A DNA stretch of 64,000 nt from assembly GCF_000062885.1 (NCBI RefSeq), contig NC_009142.1, positions 3,523,584 to 3,587,583 of the forward strand, read 5' to 3'. The stretch comes from Saccharopolyspora erythraea NRRL 2338. Lineage in GTDB: Bacteria; Actinomycetota; Actinomycetes; Mycobacteriales; Pseudonocardiaceae. A model generated the notes under the pieces. It was not told the DNA's origin. It searched no databases and was given only the letters and a program-made list of their open reading frames with translations. How positions within the stretch are numbered: position 1 is the first letter of the stretch; every line of letters begins with the position of its first letter. Positions 34,920-44,500 of the stretch are shown one piece after another. The position numbers and the translations under genes were made by a program.

Positions 34920-36550
34920 CCGCACCGTGGGTTTCGTCGAACGGTGTCGAGATCCGCGATCTCGTGCCCGCGCGTCTGCGCAGGCAGTGGTGCGACGAAG
35001 GCCGTTGCCCGGACCGGGATCTGTACTCGTCGTTCAGCGAACACGTGCGCCGCCATCCCGGTCGCCCCGCGGTGATCGACGCCCGCGGCACCCTGGACTA
35101 CGCCGGTCTCGACACCCGGGTGCGCGGCATCGCGGCCGCGTTCGCCGCGGCCGGACTGGGGGAGCGCGACATCATCGGCATCCGGCTGCCCAACGGACGC
35201 GACATGGTCGCCACCGAGCTCGCGGTCGCCGCGATCGGTGCGGTGGCGCTGCCGTACCCGGCGGGCCGCGGCACCCGGGACACGCTGAGCCTGCTCGGCC
35301 GCTCCCGCGCAGGCGCCGCCGTCTTCGCCGACCCCGCCGACGTGGCGTCGTGTGGCGAGCTACCCGACCTGCGGGCGGTGTTCACCTTCGGGCGGCCGGT
35401 GGCCGGGGCGAGGTCGCTCGGCCTGCTGCCCGCCGACGCGCGGTGGCGGCCCGGGCGCCGCGACGCCGACTCACCGGCGCGAATCCTGGTCTCCTCCGGT
35501 TCGGAGGCGGAACCGAAGATGGTCGCCTACTCGCACAACGCGATGGTCGGCGGGCGGGCGAACTACGTCCGCGCGCTGCACGGCGGAACGGAACTCGTGC
35601 GCGACCTCGTGCTCGTGCCGCTCGCGTCGTCGTTCGGTTCGTGCGGCACGTCGGTGACGATCGCCGCGCTGGGCGGCACCCTGGTGCTCGTTGACGCCTT
35701 CGATCCCGGCACCGCGCTGCGCGCGATCACCGAGCACCGGCCGACCCACGTGTTCGGGGTGCCGACGATGCTGCGCAGGCTGGCCGACCACCCGCCGGCC
35801 GGAGGAGAGGACCTGTCGAGCCTTCGGGCGCTGGTCTCCAGCGGGGCGGCACTGCCGGAGGCGACCGCGCAGGCGTGCCGGGACCGGTTCGGCCGCGAGA
35901 TGATCGCGGTGTACGGGTCGTCGGACGGCGTCAACTGCCACACCGCTCGCACCGGGCTCGCGCCGGAAACCGGCACCGGACTGCCGGACCCGGCGGTCGC
36001 CGACATCCGCATCACCGACGAGCGGGGCGAGCCGGTCGCCGCCGGTGAACCGGGTGAGATCTGCGCGCTGGGTCCGATGACGCCCATGTGCTACGTCGCC
36101 AGTCCGGAGCTCGACACCCGCTACCGCACGCCCGGAGGCTGGGTTCGCACCGGAGACCGGGGTTTCCTGGACGGTCGGGGCCGCCTGCACGTGCTCGGGC
36201 GGATCAAGCAGGTCGTCGTGCGCGGCGGCTACAACATCAGCCCCGCGGAGGTCGAGCGGGAGCTCGGCGCGCACCCGGCGATCGCGGACGCGGTGTGCGT
36301 GGCCGTCGCCGATCCGGACCTGGGGGAGCGGATGTGCGTGTGCGTCACCCAGCCGGCCGGCGTGCCGCCCGTGACCCTCGACGAGATCACCACTTTCCTG
36401 GAGCGGGAACGCGGGCTGGAACGCAGGAAGCTCCCCGAACTGCTGCTCGCCGTCGACGAGATGCCGCTCGGGCCTACGGGCAAGATCTGCCGGCGCACGC
36501 TGTCCGAGATGGCCACAGAGCAGCGGCGAACATCCGGAGCCGCGGTCTGA
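34916..36550 (+). CDS. Acyl-AMP ligase / acyl-CoA synthetase (second of two)
   Basis: 544 aa, ATG 34916 in an ATGA overlap. The P-loop is the variant SSGSEAEPKMV (no TG pair), and YGSSDGVN replaces YGxTE. The hinge GGWVRTGDRGFLDGRG, then RIKQVVVRGGYNISP and PTGKICRR, are conserved, so adenylation and thioester formation should work. It resembles aryl- or cyclohexanecarboxylate-type ligases. It is the last gene of the operon; it ends 7 bp from the convergent ion channel gene. Confidence 0.88.
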   Translation: MTAPWVSSNGVEIRDLVPARLRRQWCDEGRCPDRDLYSSFSEHVRRHPGRPAVIDARGTLDYAGLDTRVRGIAAAFAAAGLGERDIIGIRLPNGRDMVATELAVAAIGAVALPYPAGRGTRDTLSLLGRSRAGAAVFADPADVASCGELPDLRAVFTFGRPVAGARSLGLLPADARWRPGRRDADSPARILVSSGSEAEPKMVAYSHNAMVGGRANYVRALHGGTELVRDLVLVPLASSFGSCGTSVTIAALGGTLVLVDAFDPGTALRAITEHRPTHVFGVPTMLRRLADHPPAGGEDLSSLRALVSSGAALPEATAQACRDRFGREMIAVYGSSDGVNCHTARTGLAPETGTGLPDPAVADIRITDERGEPVAAGEPGEICALGPMTPMCYVASPELDTRYRTPGGWVRTGDRGFLDGRGRLHVLGRIKQVVVRGGYNISPAEVERELGAHPAIADAVCVAVADPDLGERMCVCVTQPAGVPPVTLDEITTFLERERGLERRKLPELLLAVDEMPLGPTGKICRRTLSEMATEQRRTSGAAV

Positions 36551-36556
36551 ACGCTT

Positions 36557-37348
36557 TCAGGGGCGGCTTTCGCGCAACGCGTTGACCTCGAGCCGCAGGG
36601 AGCGCAGCTCGGCGAGCAGTTCGGACTCGCCGTGCGTGCGCGGCGCGGGGATCTCGGCTTCCTCCTCCTTGATCTGCGACTCCATGGCGTTGACCACGAC
36701 CGCGATGAACAGGTTCAGCACGGTGAAGCTGGAGATCAGGATGTAGCCGACGAAGAACACCCACGCCAGCGGCTTGGTCTCCATGACGCTCTGCATGGTG
36801 TCCGCCCAGCCGTCACCCGTCATGATCTGGAACAGCGTCAGCAGCGAGGTGCCCAGGTCGCCGAAGTGCTCGCCATCGGCCTCGGAGAACAGCCTCGTGG
36901 CCATCACGCCCGCGACGTAGAGCACCAGCATCAGCAGCCCGACGATGGAGAAGACCCCCGGCAGCGCCTTCAGCAGGGCGGCGACGATCCGCCGCATGCT
37001 GGGGACCGTGGACAGCAGCCGCAGTGCGCGCAGGATGCGCAGGGACCGCACGACGGAGAACGCCGCCGAAGCGGGCAGCAGCGACAGCGACACGATCACG
37101 AAGTCGAAGTTGTTCCAGTGGTCGCGGAAGAACCGCCAGCCGTAGGCGTAGATCTTGGCCACGAGCTCGGCCACGAAGATGACGAGCGCGGTGCTGTCCA
37201 CCAGGCCTATCAGACCGCCGTAGCTCGCGGTCAGCGCCGAGGAGGTCTCGCAGCCGAGCGCGAGCGCGTTGACGACGATCACGGTGATGATCGACCACTG
37301 GAACCCGCGGGACTCGAAGACCGACCGGAGGCGCGCACGCAACGTCAC
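36557..37348 (-). CDS. Voltage-gated cation channel, NaChBac superfamily, atypical filter
   Basis: 263 aa, one six-helix subunit of a tetramer. S4 carries four spaced Arg (101, 104, 107, 110 in VVRSLRILRALRLL). The pore region FQIMTGDGWADTM places TGDGWAD (177-183) where sodium channels have TLESWAS. S6 is FTVLNLFIAVVVNAM, and a C-terminal acidic coiled coil (SELLAELRSLRLEVNALRE) would hold the tetramer. The Asp-rich filter suggests Ca2+ or unselective conduction rather than Na+ selectivity (inferred from known filter mutants). It is monocistronic, leftward, and abuts the biosynthetic operon tail to tail. Confidence 0.92.
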   Translation of the reverse strand: MTLRARLRSVFESRGFQWSIITVIVVNALALGCETSSALTASYGGLIGLVDSTALVIFVAELVAKIYAYGWRFFRDHWNNFDFVIVSLSLLPASAAFSVVRSLRILRALRLLSTVPSMRRIVAALLKALPGVFSIVGLLMLVLYVAGVMATRLFSEADGEHFGDLGTSLLTLFQIMTGDGWADTMQSVMETKPLAWVFFVGYILISSFTVLNLFIAVVVNAMESQIKEEEAEIPAPRTHGESELLAELRSLRLEVNALRESRP

Positions 37349-37545
37349 TGGTTCTCCTCAGGAGGGAGGAAGGATCCGGAAGCACTGCGGGGGGATACTA
37401 GTCCGCTGCGGAGGGGAATCCCGTTCCGGCGAATGTCTAGTGTGGACTGTCCGGTCCGGTGACTGAACGTGTTCGAACCCGCGGTCCGGTCGACCCGAGC
37501 CGAGGGTTCGGCGTGGGTGCTCGACACGGCGCCTAAGCTCGGTGC

Positions 37546-38166
37546 ATGGCGAAGTACATCGACGTGCACCCGGAGAACCCGCAGCGCCGGGCGATCGGCC
37601 AGGTCGTCGACATCCTCGACCGCGACGGCGTGATCGTGTACCCGACCGACTCCTGCTTCGCGCTCGGGTGCCGGCTGGGCAACAAGGAGGGGATCGACCG
37701 CATCCGCTCGATCCGGGACCTCGACGAGCGGCACCACTTCACGCTGGTGTGCCAGAACTTCGCCCAGCTCGGCCAGTTCGTGCACATCAACAACGCCGTC
37801 TTCCGCGCGGTCAAGGCGTCGACGCCCGGCAGCTACACCTTCATCCTCCCGGCGACCAGGGAGGTGCCGCGCAGGCTGATGCACCCGAAGAAGAAGACCG
37901 TGGGCATCCGCATCCCCGACCACGTGGCCGCGCAGGCGCTTCTGTCGGAGGTCGGCGAGCCGCTGGTGTCGAGCACCCTGCTGCTGCCGGACCAGGAGGA
38001 TCCGCTGACCCAGGGCTGGGAGATCAAGGAGCTGCTCGACCACGCGGTCGACGCCGTGGTGGACTCCGGTGACTGCGGTGTCGAGCCCACCACGGTCATC
38101 GACTTCTCCGGCGACGAGCCGGAGATCGTGCGACGCGGGGCGGGGGACACGTCGCGGTTCGAGTGA
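37546..38166 (+). CDS. YrdC/YciO/Sua5-family protein (threonylcarbamoyl-AMP synthase fold)
   Basis: 206 aa. The family N-terminus (IVYPTDSCFALGCRLGNKEGIDRI) and the TLVCQNFAQLGQF, FILPATREVP and VGIRIPDH segments match the YciO branch more than the true tRNA-modifying TsaC/Sua5. The KxR-type motif (KEGIDRIRSIRDL) is present in modified form, so synthesis of threonylcarbamoyl-AMP for tRNA t6A is possible but not assured. It is monocistronic. Confidence 0.85.
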   Translation: MAKYIDVHPENPQRRAIGQVVDILDRDGVIVYPTDSCFALGCRLGNKEGIDRIRSIRDLDERHHFTLVCQNFAQLGQFVHINNAVFRAVKASTPGSYTFILPATREVPRRLMHPKKKTVGIRIPDHVAAQALLSEVGEPLVSSTLLLPDQEDPLTQGWEIKELLDHAVDAVVDSGDCGVEPTTVIDFSGDEPEIVRRGAGDTSRFE

Positions 38167-38221
38167 GCGAACCGCTCCGGCCGCCGCCACGCCCGCGCGT
38201 CGACCGCCAGGTGTCGTGGCG

Positions 38222-39757
38222 TCAGATCCGGCGGATCCTGGCCAGCCAGGCCGGCAGGTCGCCCAGTTCCCAGGTACCGGGGTCGTCGGGGTCCGTGGCG
38301 CCCACGACACCCCGGTAGGTGCTCGCACTCACGTCCTCGACGACCCATCCCGCGCCGAAGGCCGCGCGGATCTCCTCCGCGCTGACCTGCGGTCCGTAGC
38401 CGGGACCCTCGTCGGACAGGGCGAGCACGTGGACCAGCGCGCCGGGCCGGCAGACACGGTGCAGTGCGCGCGCGTACCGGAGGCGGTCGGCGGCGTCGAA
38501 GACGTGGAACAGCGCACTGTCGACGACGGTGTCGAACCTCGGTGGACCTTCGAGGGCCAGCGCGTCGGAGACCTCGAACCTCGCCGAGCAGCCGTGCTCC
38601 ACCGCGTTGAGCCGGGCCTGGGCTACGGCGATCTCGGAGAAGTCCGTGCCCAGCACGTCGTGGCCGAGCGAGGCGAGGTGGATGGAGTTCTCCCCGGTGC
38701 CGCACCCGGGATCGAGCACCGCGCCGCGGACCCAGCCGTCGCGCGCGAGCCCGACGACGACAGGTTGCGGCTCGCCGATGACCCACGGGGCGCTTCCGGC
38801 CTCATATGCCTGGTCGTACATGGCGGTCGGCTCCGCCTGCTGCTTCGCGTCGGCCAGCTTCTCCCGCGCTTCGGCGAGGTCGTCGTCGGTGGGGGCGTCG
38901 TCCTGCGACAGTGCGAGCCGCCAGTACCCGGCGAAGTCCACGGCGCGCTTGTCCATCCCGCGCTCGCCGACCAGGTGGCGCCGCAACGTGCGCACCACCC
39001 CGGCCTCCCCTGCGAGCCAGGCGAACACCGAGCCCGCCGGGATGTCGGCGGCGCGCACGGCATCGAGCAGCAGCGTCGACCGCCCGGGCGGCGTGGCTCC
39101 CCGGTGCAGCCAGTGCACGGTGAGGTCAGCGCGCGTGTCGAGGCGCTGTTCCTCGGCGCTGTCGGCCACCTCGAGATAGGCGACCGCTCGAGCGCCGTCG
39201 GGCAGTGACTCGACGAGCGTGCCGATGGCGGGCAGGGCGGTCTCGTCCCCGGCCATCAGCACCAGGTCGCTGCCGGCGATGGTGCTGCTCAGCGGGACGC
39301 GCCGGGCGTAGTCCGCCGACGGTCCGAACACGCCGATGGTGTCGCCTGGTGCGGCCGACAGCGCCCACCGGGTCGCCGGGCCCGCGTCGTCGTGCAGGAC
39401 GAAGTCGATGGTGACCAGGTCGCGGCCGGCGTCGTGCGAACGGATCGTGTAGCTGCGCATCCACGGGCGCTGGTCTTCAGGTATCTCCAGGAACGACTGG
39501 TACCAGCGCATCACGTCGCCGTCGCCGTCCGGCTCGGGCAGGCGCGGGCGGTCCTGCCCCGGCCTGGGGAAGTACAACTTCACCTGCTGGTCGGGTTCGT
39601 CGCCGATGGCGGCGGCGAGTCCGTCCGCGGCGAAGGTGATGCGCGCCGTGCGCGGCGTGATCCTCTCGACCTCGGTGACCTCGACGAGCGAAACCGGCAA
39701 GGACTGCTGCAACTCGGTTCTCCTGTGCGCGTTGGTGTGTGCGGTTCCGGCGCGCAT
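38222..39757 (-). CDS. Siderophore-interacting FAD reductase fused to a methyltransferase
   Basis: 511 aa from ATG 39757 (GTG 39805 is an alternative). Residues 15-275 form a SIP/ViuB-type flavin reductase: VKLYFPRPG, the FAD motif RSYTIRSHD, the NAD(P)H-side GDETALPAIGTLVESLP and the terminal DFAGYWRLALSQ. These reduce ferric siderophores in the cytoplasm. After a linker, the remaining 200 residues are a class I methyltransferase (MYDQAYEAGSAPWVIGEPQP, LDPGCGTGENSIHLASLGHDV, GTDFS) close to thiopurine-type enzymes. The two are in one frame with no stop. It is divergent from a TetR gene that probably regulates it. Confidence 0.88.
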   Translation of the reverse strand: MRAGTAHTNAHRRTELQQSLPVSLVEVTEVERITPRTARITFAADGLAAAIGDEPDQQVKLYFPRPGQDRPRLPEPDGDGDVMRWYQSFLEIPEDQRPWMRSYTIRSHDAGRDLVTIDFVLHDDAGPATRWALSAAPGDTIGVFGPSADYARRVPLSSTIAGSDLVLMAGDETALPAIGTLVESLPDGARAVAYLEVADSAEEQRLDTRADLTVHWLHRGATPPGRSTLLLDAVRAADIPAGSVFAWLAGEAGVVRTLRRHLVGERGMDKRAVDFAGYWRLALSQDDAPTDDDLAEAREKLADAKQQAEPTAMYDQAYEAGSAPWVIGEPQPVVVGLARDGWVRGAVLDPGCGTGENSIHLASLGHDVLGTDFSEIAVAQARLNAVEHGCSARFEVSDALALEGPPRFDTVVDSALFHVFDAADRLRYARALHRVCRPGALVHVLALSDEGPGYGPQVSAEEIRAAFGAGWVVEDVSASTYRGVVGATDPDDPGTWELGDLPAWLARIRRI

Positions 39758-39909
39758 ATGTCCACTGAGGACTGATTCGGTGCCGGACTGGTGGTCGTCT
39801 CCCACGGGGTTCCCGGGGTGTGCGCCGTCGACGGGTGTCCTGTCGACGGGGGTGCCGGTCTGCGGGCGTGCGCGACCGGCACCGAGCTGCCACGGGCCCC
39901 GGCAATGAG

Positions 39910-39922
39910 CTTACAATGTAAG
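39910..39922. promoter_or_regulatory. Probable TetR operator CTTACAATGTAAG
   Basis: This perfect odd-centred palindrome is 45 bp upstream of the TetR GTG. It is followed by a looser copy, TTATGGTGTAAG (39946-39957), which runs into the AAGGAG ribosome site. The position in the divergent promoter suits autoregulation plus control of the siderophore reductase/methyltransferase. Confidence 0.6.
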
Positions 39923-39966
39923 GAGATGACTCGGGCAACGTTACTTTATGGTGTAAGGAGTCGCAA

Positions 39967-40773
39967 GTGGTCGTCTACGCCGGGCAGGGGGACCCCCGTC
40001 GTTCGATGTCGCTGCTGTGGCGGGACGCCGGTACGGCGGAGCGGACCGGCCCCGGTCCGAAGCCCGGCCTCAGCGTGGACCTCGTCGTGGACACCGCGAT
40101 CGAGCTGGCCGACGCCGAGGGCATGCCGGCGCTGTCGATGCGCGCGGTGGGCGAGCGGCTCGGCCGCACCGCCATGGCGCTCTACACCTACGTGCCCGGC
40201 AAGAACGAGCTGATCGACCTGATGTACGACCGGGCCCTCGCCGAGCTGCCGACCGACTACCCGGCGGACCAGGGATGGCGCAGCGCGGTGACCGCGTGGG
40301 CCGACGACCTCTGGCGGTTCTACCTGCGGCACCCCTGGGTCCTGCAGGTGTCGCAGGCGCGCCCGGTGCTCGGACCCAACGAGTACGGCGTCCTGGAGGC
40401 GCTGGTCCGCGTCCTGGACGGGACCGGGCTGGCCGCCGGTGAGCTGCGCCGGGTCGTCGGGACGCTGTTCCACGTCGTGCGGGGTGCGGCGCAGACGATC
40501 GCGGAGTCGCGCCACGCGGCGGCGGCGACCGGTGTGTCCGACGAGGAGTGGTGGTTCGCCCGCGCCGGCGTGCTGCGCGAAGTGGCGCCGGACTTCGCCG
40601 AGCGGTTTCCGATGGTGCTCCGGCTGGAGGCCGACCAGGCGGCCGGGTGGGAGGACGACGGCTCCCCGTATTTGGAGCGGGAGGCGAAGCGGACTTTCGA
40701 GGCCGGGCTGGCGGTGGTCCTCGACGGAATCGAGGCCGCGATGGCAAGGACCCAACGAGACCGGGCGCGGTGA
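39967..40773 (+). CDS. TetR-family transcriptional regulator
   Basis: 268 aa from GTG 39967, with AAGGAG 6 nt upstream. An N-terminal DNA-binding domain (GLSVDLVVDTAIELADAEG then MRAVGERLGRTAMALYTYV, about 35-80) is followed by a TetR_C-type helical ligand domain with HPWVLQVSQARPVLGPNEY. It belongs to the large TetR group that senses small hydrophobic molecules. It is likely self-regulated through the CTTACAATGTAAG site. Confidence 0.9.
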   Translation: MVVYAGQGDPRRSMSLLWRDAGTAERTGPGPKPGLSVDLVVDTAIELADAEGMPALSMRAVGERLGRTAMALYTYVPGKNELIDLMYDRALAELPTDYPADQGWRSAVTAWADDLWRFYLRHPWVLQVSQARPVLGPNEYGVLEALVRVLDGTGLAAGELRRVVGTLFHVVRGAAQTIAESRHAAAATGVSDEEWWFARAGVLREVAPDFAERFPMVLRLEADQAAGWEDDGSPYLEREAKRTFEAGLAVVLDGIEAAMARTQRDRAR

Positions 40774-41528
40774 TTGTCTTTCAGGGCTTCCCGGTGCGTT
40801 GCGGGCAGTAGTCGATTGCGCACCGAAGGCGGGTTGAACGGCTTTCCCGATCATCGCGGCAAGGGCGGTGACCTGGAGTCCTGTGCTTGCGCGGTGGTGT
40901 GAACGCGCGGTGACGGCCGGGTGGGCGAACATCGCGAAAACCTTTTCCGCCGGGTAGCGGCAGATATTTCCGGATAACCGGGCGAGTGATCGGGTTCGCT
41001 ATTCGCTCGTGGCGTGAAGAGCTGTCTGAGAAAGCGCCCTATTCGGTGCTCGCCGAAATTGGTGTTGTGCGTTTCCGGAGCAGTTCTCGGCGCTGTCCGT
41101 GCCGATATTTGGTTGCACGTTTCCGGGCGGCATTTCGGCAGGATTCCGGGTGGATAACCCTGGGTTGCGGAACCGGATCGTGCAGGCTCTCGTGCCGAGA
41201 AATCTGTGGTAGATGGGTTGCGCGAGCTCTCTGGGTCTGCGGTGGCGCCTCCTGCGGTCAACATCGGAGATCCAACCGCGTCGGAATGATCCATGGCAGG
41301 GTCACAAGTCCTGTTCGACTTGCGCCGAAGAAGTCGGGCCGCGTCACGAAAGATTAGTCGCTCTCTGTGTTGGGCGATTGCGCAGCGTGTGTCGCCTGGG
41401 TATTCCGGTCTTTCGTTACCACTCGGATGGGTGAACCGCGAGCCGCATTGTTGCGCTGCCTTCCCGGGCGTCGACTTATTGTGCGTTACGGCTCATCGGA
41501 GCTCAGCGGAGAGAAAGTTTTAGGTTTC
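40774..41528 (+). promoter_or_regulatory. Long AT-richer upstream region of the polymer-synthetase operon
   Basis: These 755 bp hold no convincing gene; a 123-codon open stretch at 40986-41357 has poor codon bias and no family. The GC content drops visibly compared with the flanks. TTCCGGATAACCGG (near 40970) and GGGTGGATAACCC (near 41148) are related small inverted motifs that could be regulator sites. The coding start at 41529 has only a weak AGG 5 nt upstream. Confidence 0.5.
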
Positions 41529-44500
41529 ATGGAACCCAGGACTTTGGACCCTGGGAATGGCCAACCCGTGCGCGCAACGGGGCCATCCCATGGTCGACTG
41601 CACGATTTCTTCACCACGACCTGCGACCGGACGCCCGGCAAGGTCGCGCTGGAGGCCGGTGACGTCCGGATGACCTACCGGCAGCTCGACAGGCGGGCCA
41701 ACCAGCTCGCGCACCACCTGCTCACCCTCGGTCTCGGGACCGGCTCGCGGGTGGGGATCCTGCTGGAGCGGTCCGCGTGGACCTACGTCAGCCTGCTGGG
41801 GGTGCTCAAGGCCGGTGCGGCGTTCGTACCCATCGACGCGGTCTCCCCTTCGGACCGGGTCGGCTACATCTGCGGCGACTCCCGGCTCGACCTGGTGATC
41901 ACCTCCGGTGACCTGGCCGGCAAGGTGGGCGGAGCCTGCCCGGTGCTCGACGTCGACCTGGTCGGGACGACGCTGGACCACACGCCCTCCACCAGGCCCG
42001 AGCTGCCCGACACCGCGGACCCGCCCGCCTACGTCATCTACACCTCCGGTTCGAGCGGCCGCCCCAAGGGCGTCGAGGTGTCGCAGTCCAGCATCTGCAA
42101 CTTCATCGACGTGGTGCCCGCGATCTACGACGTGCGCGAGTCCGACCGCGTGTACCAGGGCATGTCGATCTCGTTCGACTTCTCCATCGAGGAGATCTGG
42201 CCGACCTGGGCGGTGGGGGCGACGCTGGTGGCGGGCCCCAACGACTCGCGCAGGCTCGGCGAGGAGCTCGCCGAGTTCCTCGACGACAACGGCGTCTCGG
42301 TCCTGTACTGCGTGCCGACGCTGCTGGCCACCATCCACCGCGAGCTGCCGAAGGTGCGCAGCGTGCTGGTCGGCGGCGAGGCGTGCCCGGCCGAGCTCGT
42401 GGAGCGCTGGAGCACTCCCAAGCGGCGCATCCTCAACACCTACGGGCCGACCGAGGCCACGGTCACCGCGTCGTGGTGCGAGCTGCTGCCCGGCAGGCGA
42501 GTGACCATCGGACGCGCTCTGCCGACCTACACGGTGGTGCTGCTCGACGAAGCCTTGCATCCGGTACCGGATGGCGATGTCGGTGAGATATGCATCGGCG
42601 GACCCGGCGTGGCCAACGGCTACGTCGGCCTGCCGGAGAAGACCGCCGACCGGTTCGTCGAGCACCCGCTGGCGCCCCGCGGCGGACGGCTGTACCGCAC
42701 CGGCGACCTGGGCCGCACCACCGAGGACGGCGAGATCGAGTACCTCGGCAGGGCCGACGCCGAGGTCAAGATCCGCGGTCGCCGGGTCGACCTGGGCGAG
42801 ATCGACAACGTGCTGCTGGAGCACCCGGCGGTCTCCGGCGCGGTGACCGCGCTGACCGCCGACGGCATGGCGCTGGCGTCCTACCTGACCGTGCGCGGGG
42901 ATGCCGGCGACGAGCTGATCGCCGACCTGCACGACCGCGCCCGGGCGAAGCTGCCGGAGTACATGGTTCCCGCTCTGGTCGACGTGCTCGACGAGCTGCC
43001 GACGATGCCCAGCGGCAAGGTCCACCGCGCCCGGCTGCCCGCACCCAGCGGGAGGCGGTTCAGCGCGGGCGCGGGCGAGGTCGTCCCGCCCGAGACCGAC
43101 ATGCAGAAGCAGGTCGCGGTGGTGTGGGCGGAGGTCTTCGGCCTCGATCCGCGCGAGCTGTCGGTGGACGCGGACTTCTTCGGCGACCTCGGCGGGCACT
43201 CGTTGCTCGCGGCCAACGTCGTCTCGGCGCTGCGGGAGCGGCGCATCGGCGGCAGCCCGGCCGTGCGCGATCTCTACGCCCACCCGACCGTGCGGTCGCT
43301 GGCCGACCACCTGGACCGCGCACCCGCGCCCGCACCCGCCGACGCACCGGCGCGCCGGGTCGAGGCGGCGGTGCACCGGCGGCGCCGCACGGTGCCCGCC
43401 GGGCTCGCGCAGCTGGCGTTCCTCTACGTGTTGCTGCTGGTCGGCGTCATCCCGGTGGCTCTGGTCTACAGCCGCTACGACGGCGTCGTGGGCATCTCCG
43501 GAGTCCTCGGCGAGCTGGCGCTGGCGGCCCTGACGACCTACGTGGTGCTGCGGTGGGTGCTGCCGGTGCCGCTGGCCAGAGCGCTCGCGGCCGGGATACA
43601 CCCCGGCCGGTACCGGTTGTGGGGGCTGACCTACCTGCGGTTGTGGGCGCTGGACCTGGTGCTGACCCTGGCGCCGCTGCCCGCGCTCAGCGGGTCGCCG
43701 CTGTACGCGCCGTACCTGCGGCTGCTCGGCGCCCGCGTCGGACGGCGGACCCAGATCGCCACCAGCGCGATCTCGCTGCCCACCCTGCTCGACATCGGCG
43801 ACGACGCGAGCCTGGGCTACGACGTGCAGGTGCAGCCATGGGTCGTCGACGACGGCTGGGTGGTCGTCGAGCCCATCCGGGTCGGCGAGGACGCCTTCGT
43901 CGGTTCCAGCACGGTGCTGGAACCGGGTGCCTCGGTGGGAGCGGGGGCCGGCATCGCCGAGCATTCGGCGGTGGGTGGCCGCCAGGCCGTGCCACCGCAG
44001 CAGTGGTGGGCCGGCTCCCCGCTGGTCGAGGTGTCCAGGCCCGAACCGATGGTGCAGGCGATGGCCGAGCTGCCCACCGCCCCCGGCTGGCGGGCCGGTC
44101 CGCTGCTGGGCGCGGCGGGCGGGCTGCTGCTGCTCGAGCTCACCCTCATCGCCATGGTGCTGCCGAGCATCGTGATGGTGTGGGCGCCGCTGCTGCTGTG
44201 GGGAACGCTCGCCGGACTCGTCGCCGCGGCGCTGGTCGGTCCGGTGTTCGTGGTGACGGTCTGCGTGCTCGTGGCGTGCATCCGCCGGCTCGTGCTGCCG
44301 CGCACCGAGATCGGCATCCACCACGCGCGTTCCGGGCTCGGGGTGCGCAAGTGGATCGGGGACAAGCTGCTCGAGTCAAGCCTGGTCGCCACGAACTCGC
44401 TGTACGCCACGCTCTACACGGTGCCGTGGCTGCGGATGCTCGGCGCCCGCGTCGGGCGCGGTTCGGAAGTCTCCACTGCCGCGTACTTCGACCCGGCGCT

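Noticed and set aside
17458-37348. Calerythrin and the voltage-gated channel as a linked calcium system
   Set aside because: They are 19 kb apart with an unrelated cluster between, so only a weak shared theme can be claimed.
39926-39966. Leader peptide starting at the ATG after the first AAGGAG upstream of the TetR gene
   Set aside because: The frame runs out of phase into the TetR gene with no early stop, and the AAGGAG is part of the operator palindrome region.
40986-41357. Possible 123-codon gene before the polymer operon
   Set aside because: Poor codon bias, Cys- and Arg-rich, no ribosome site and no family.
41520-44324. 934-codon leftward frame opposite the polymer synthetase
   Set aside because: Composition is that of a reverse-strand shadow, and the forward strand has all adenylation and carrier motifs.
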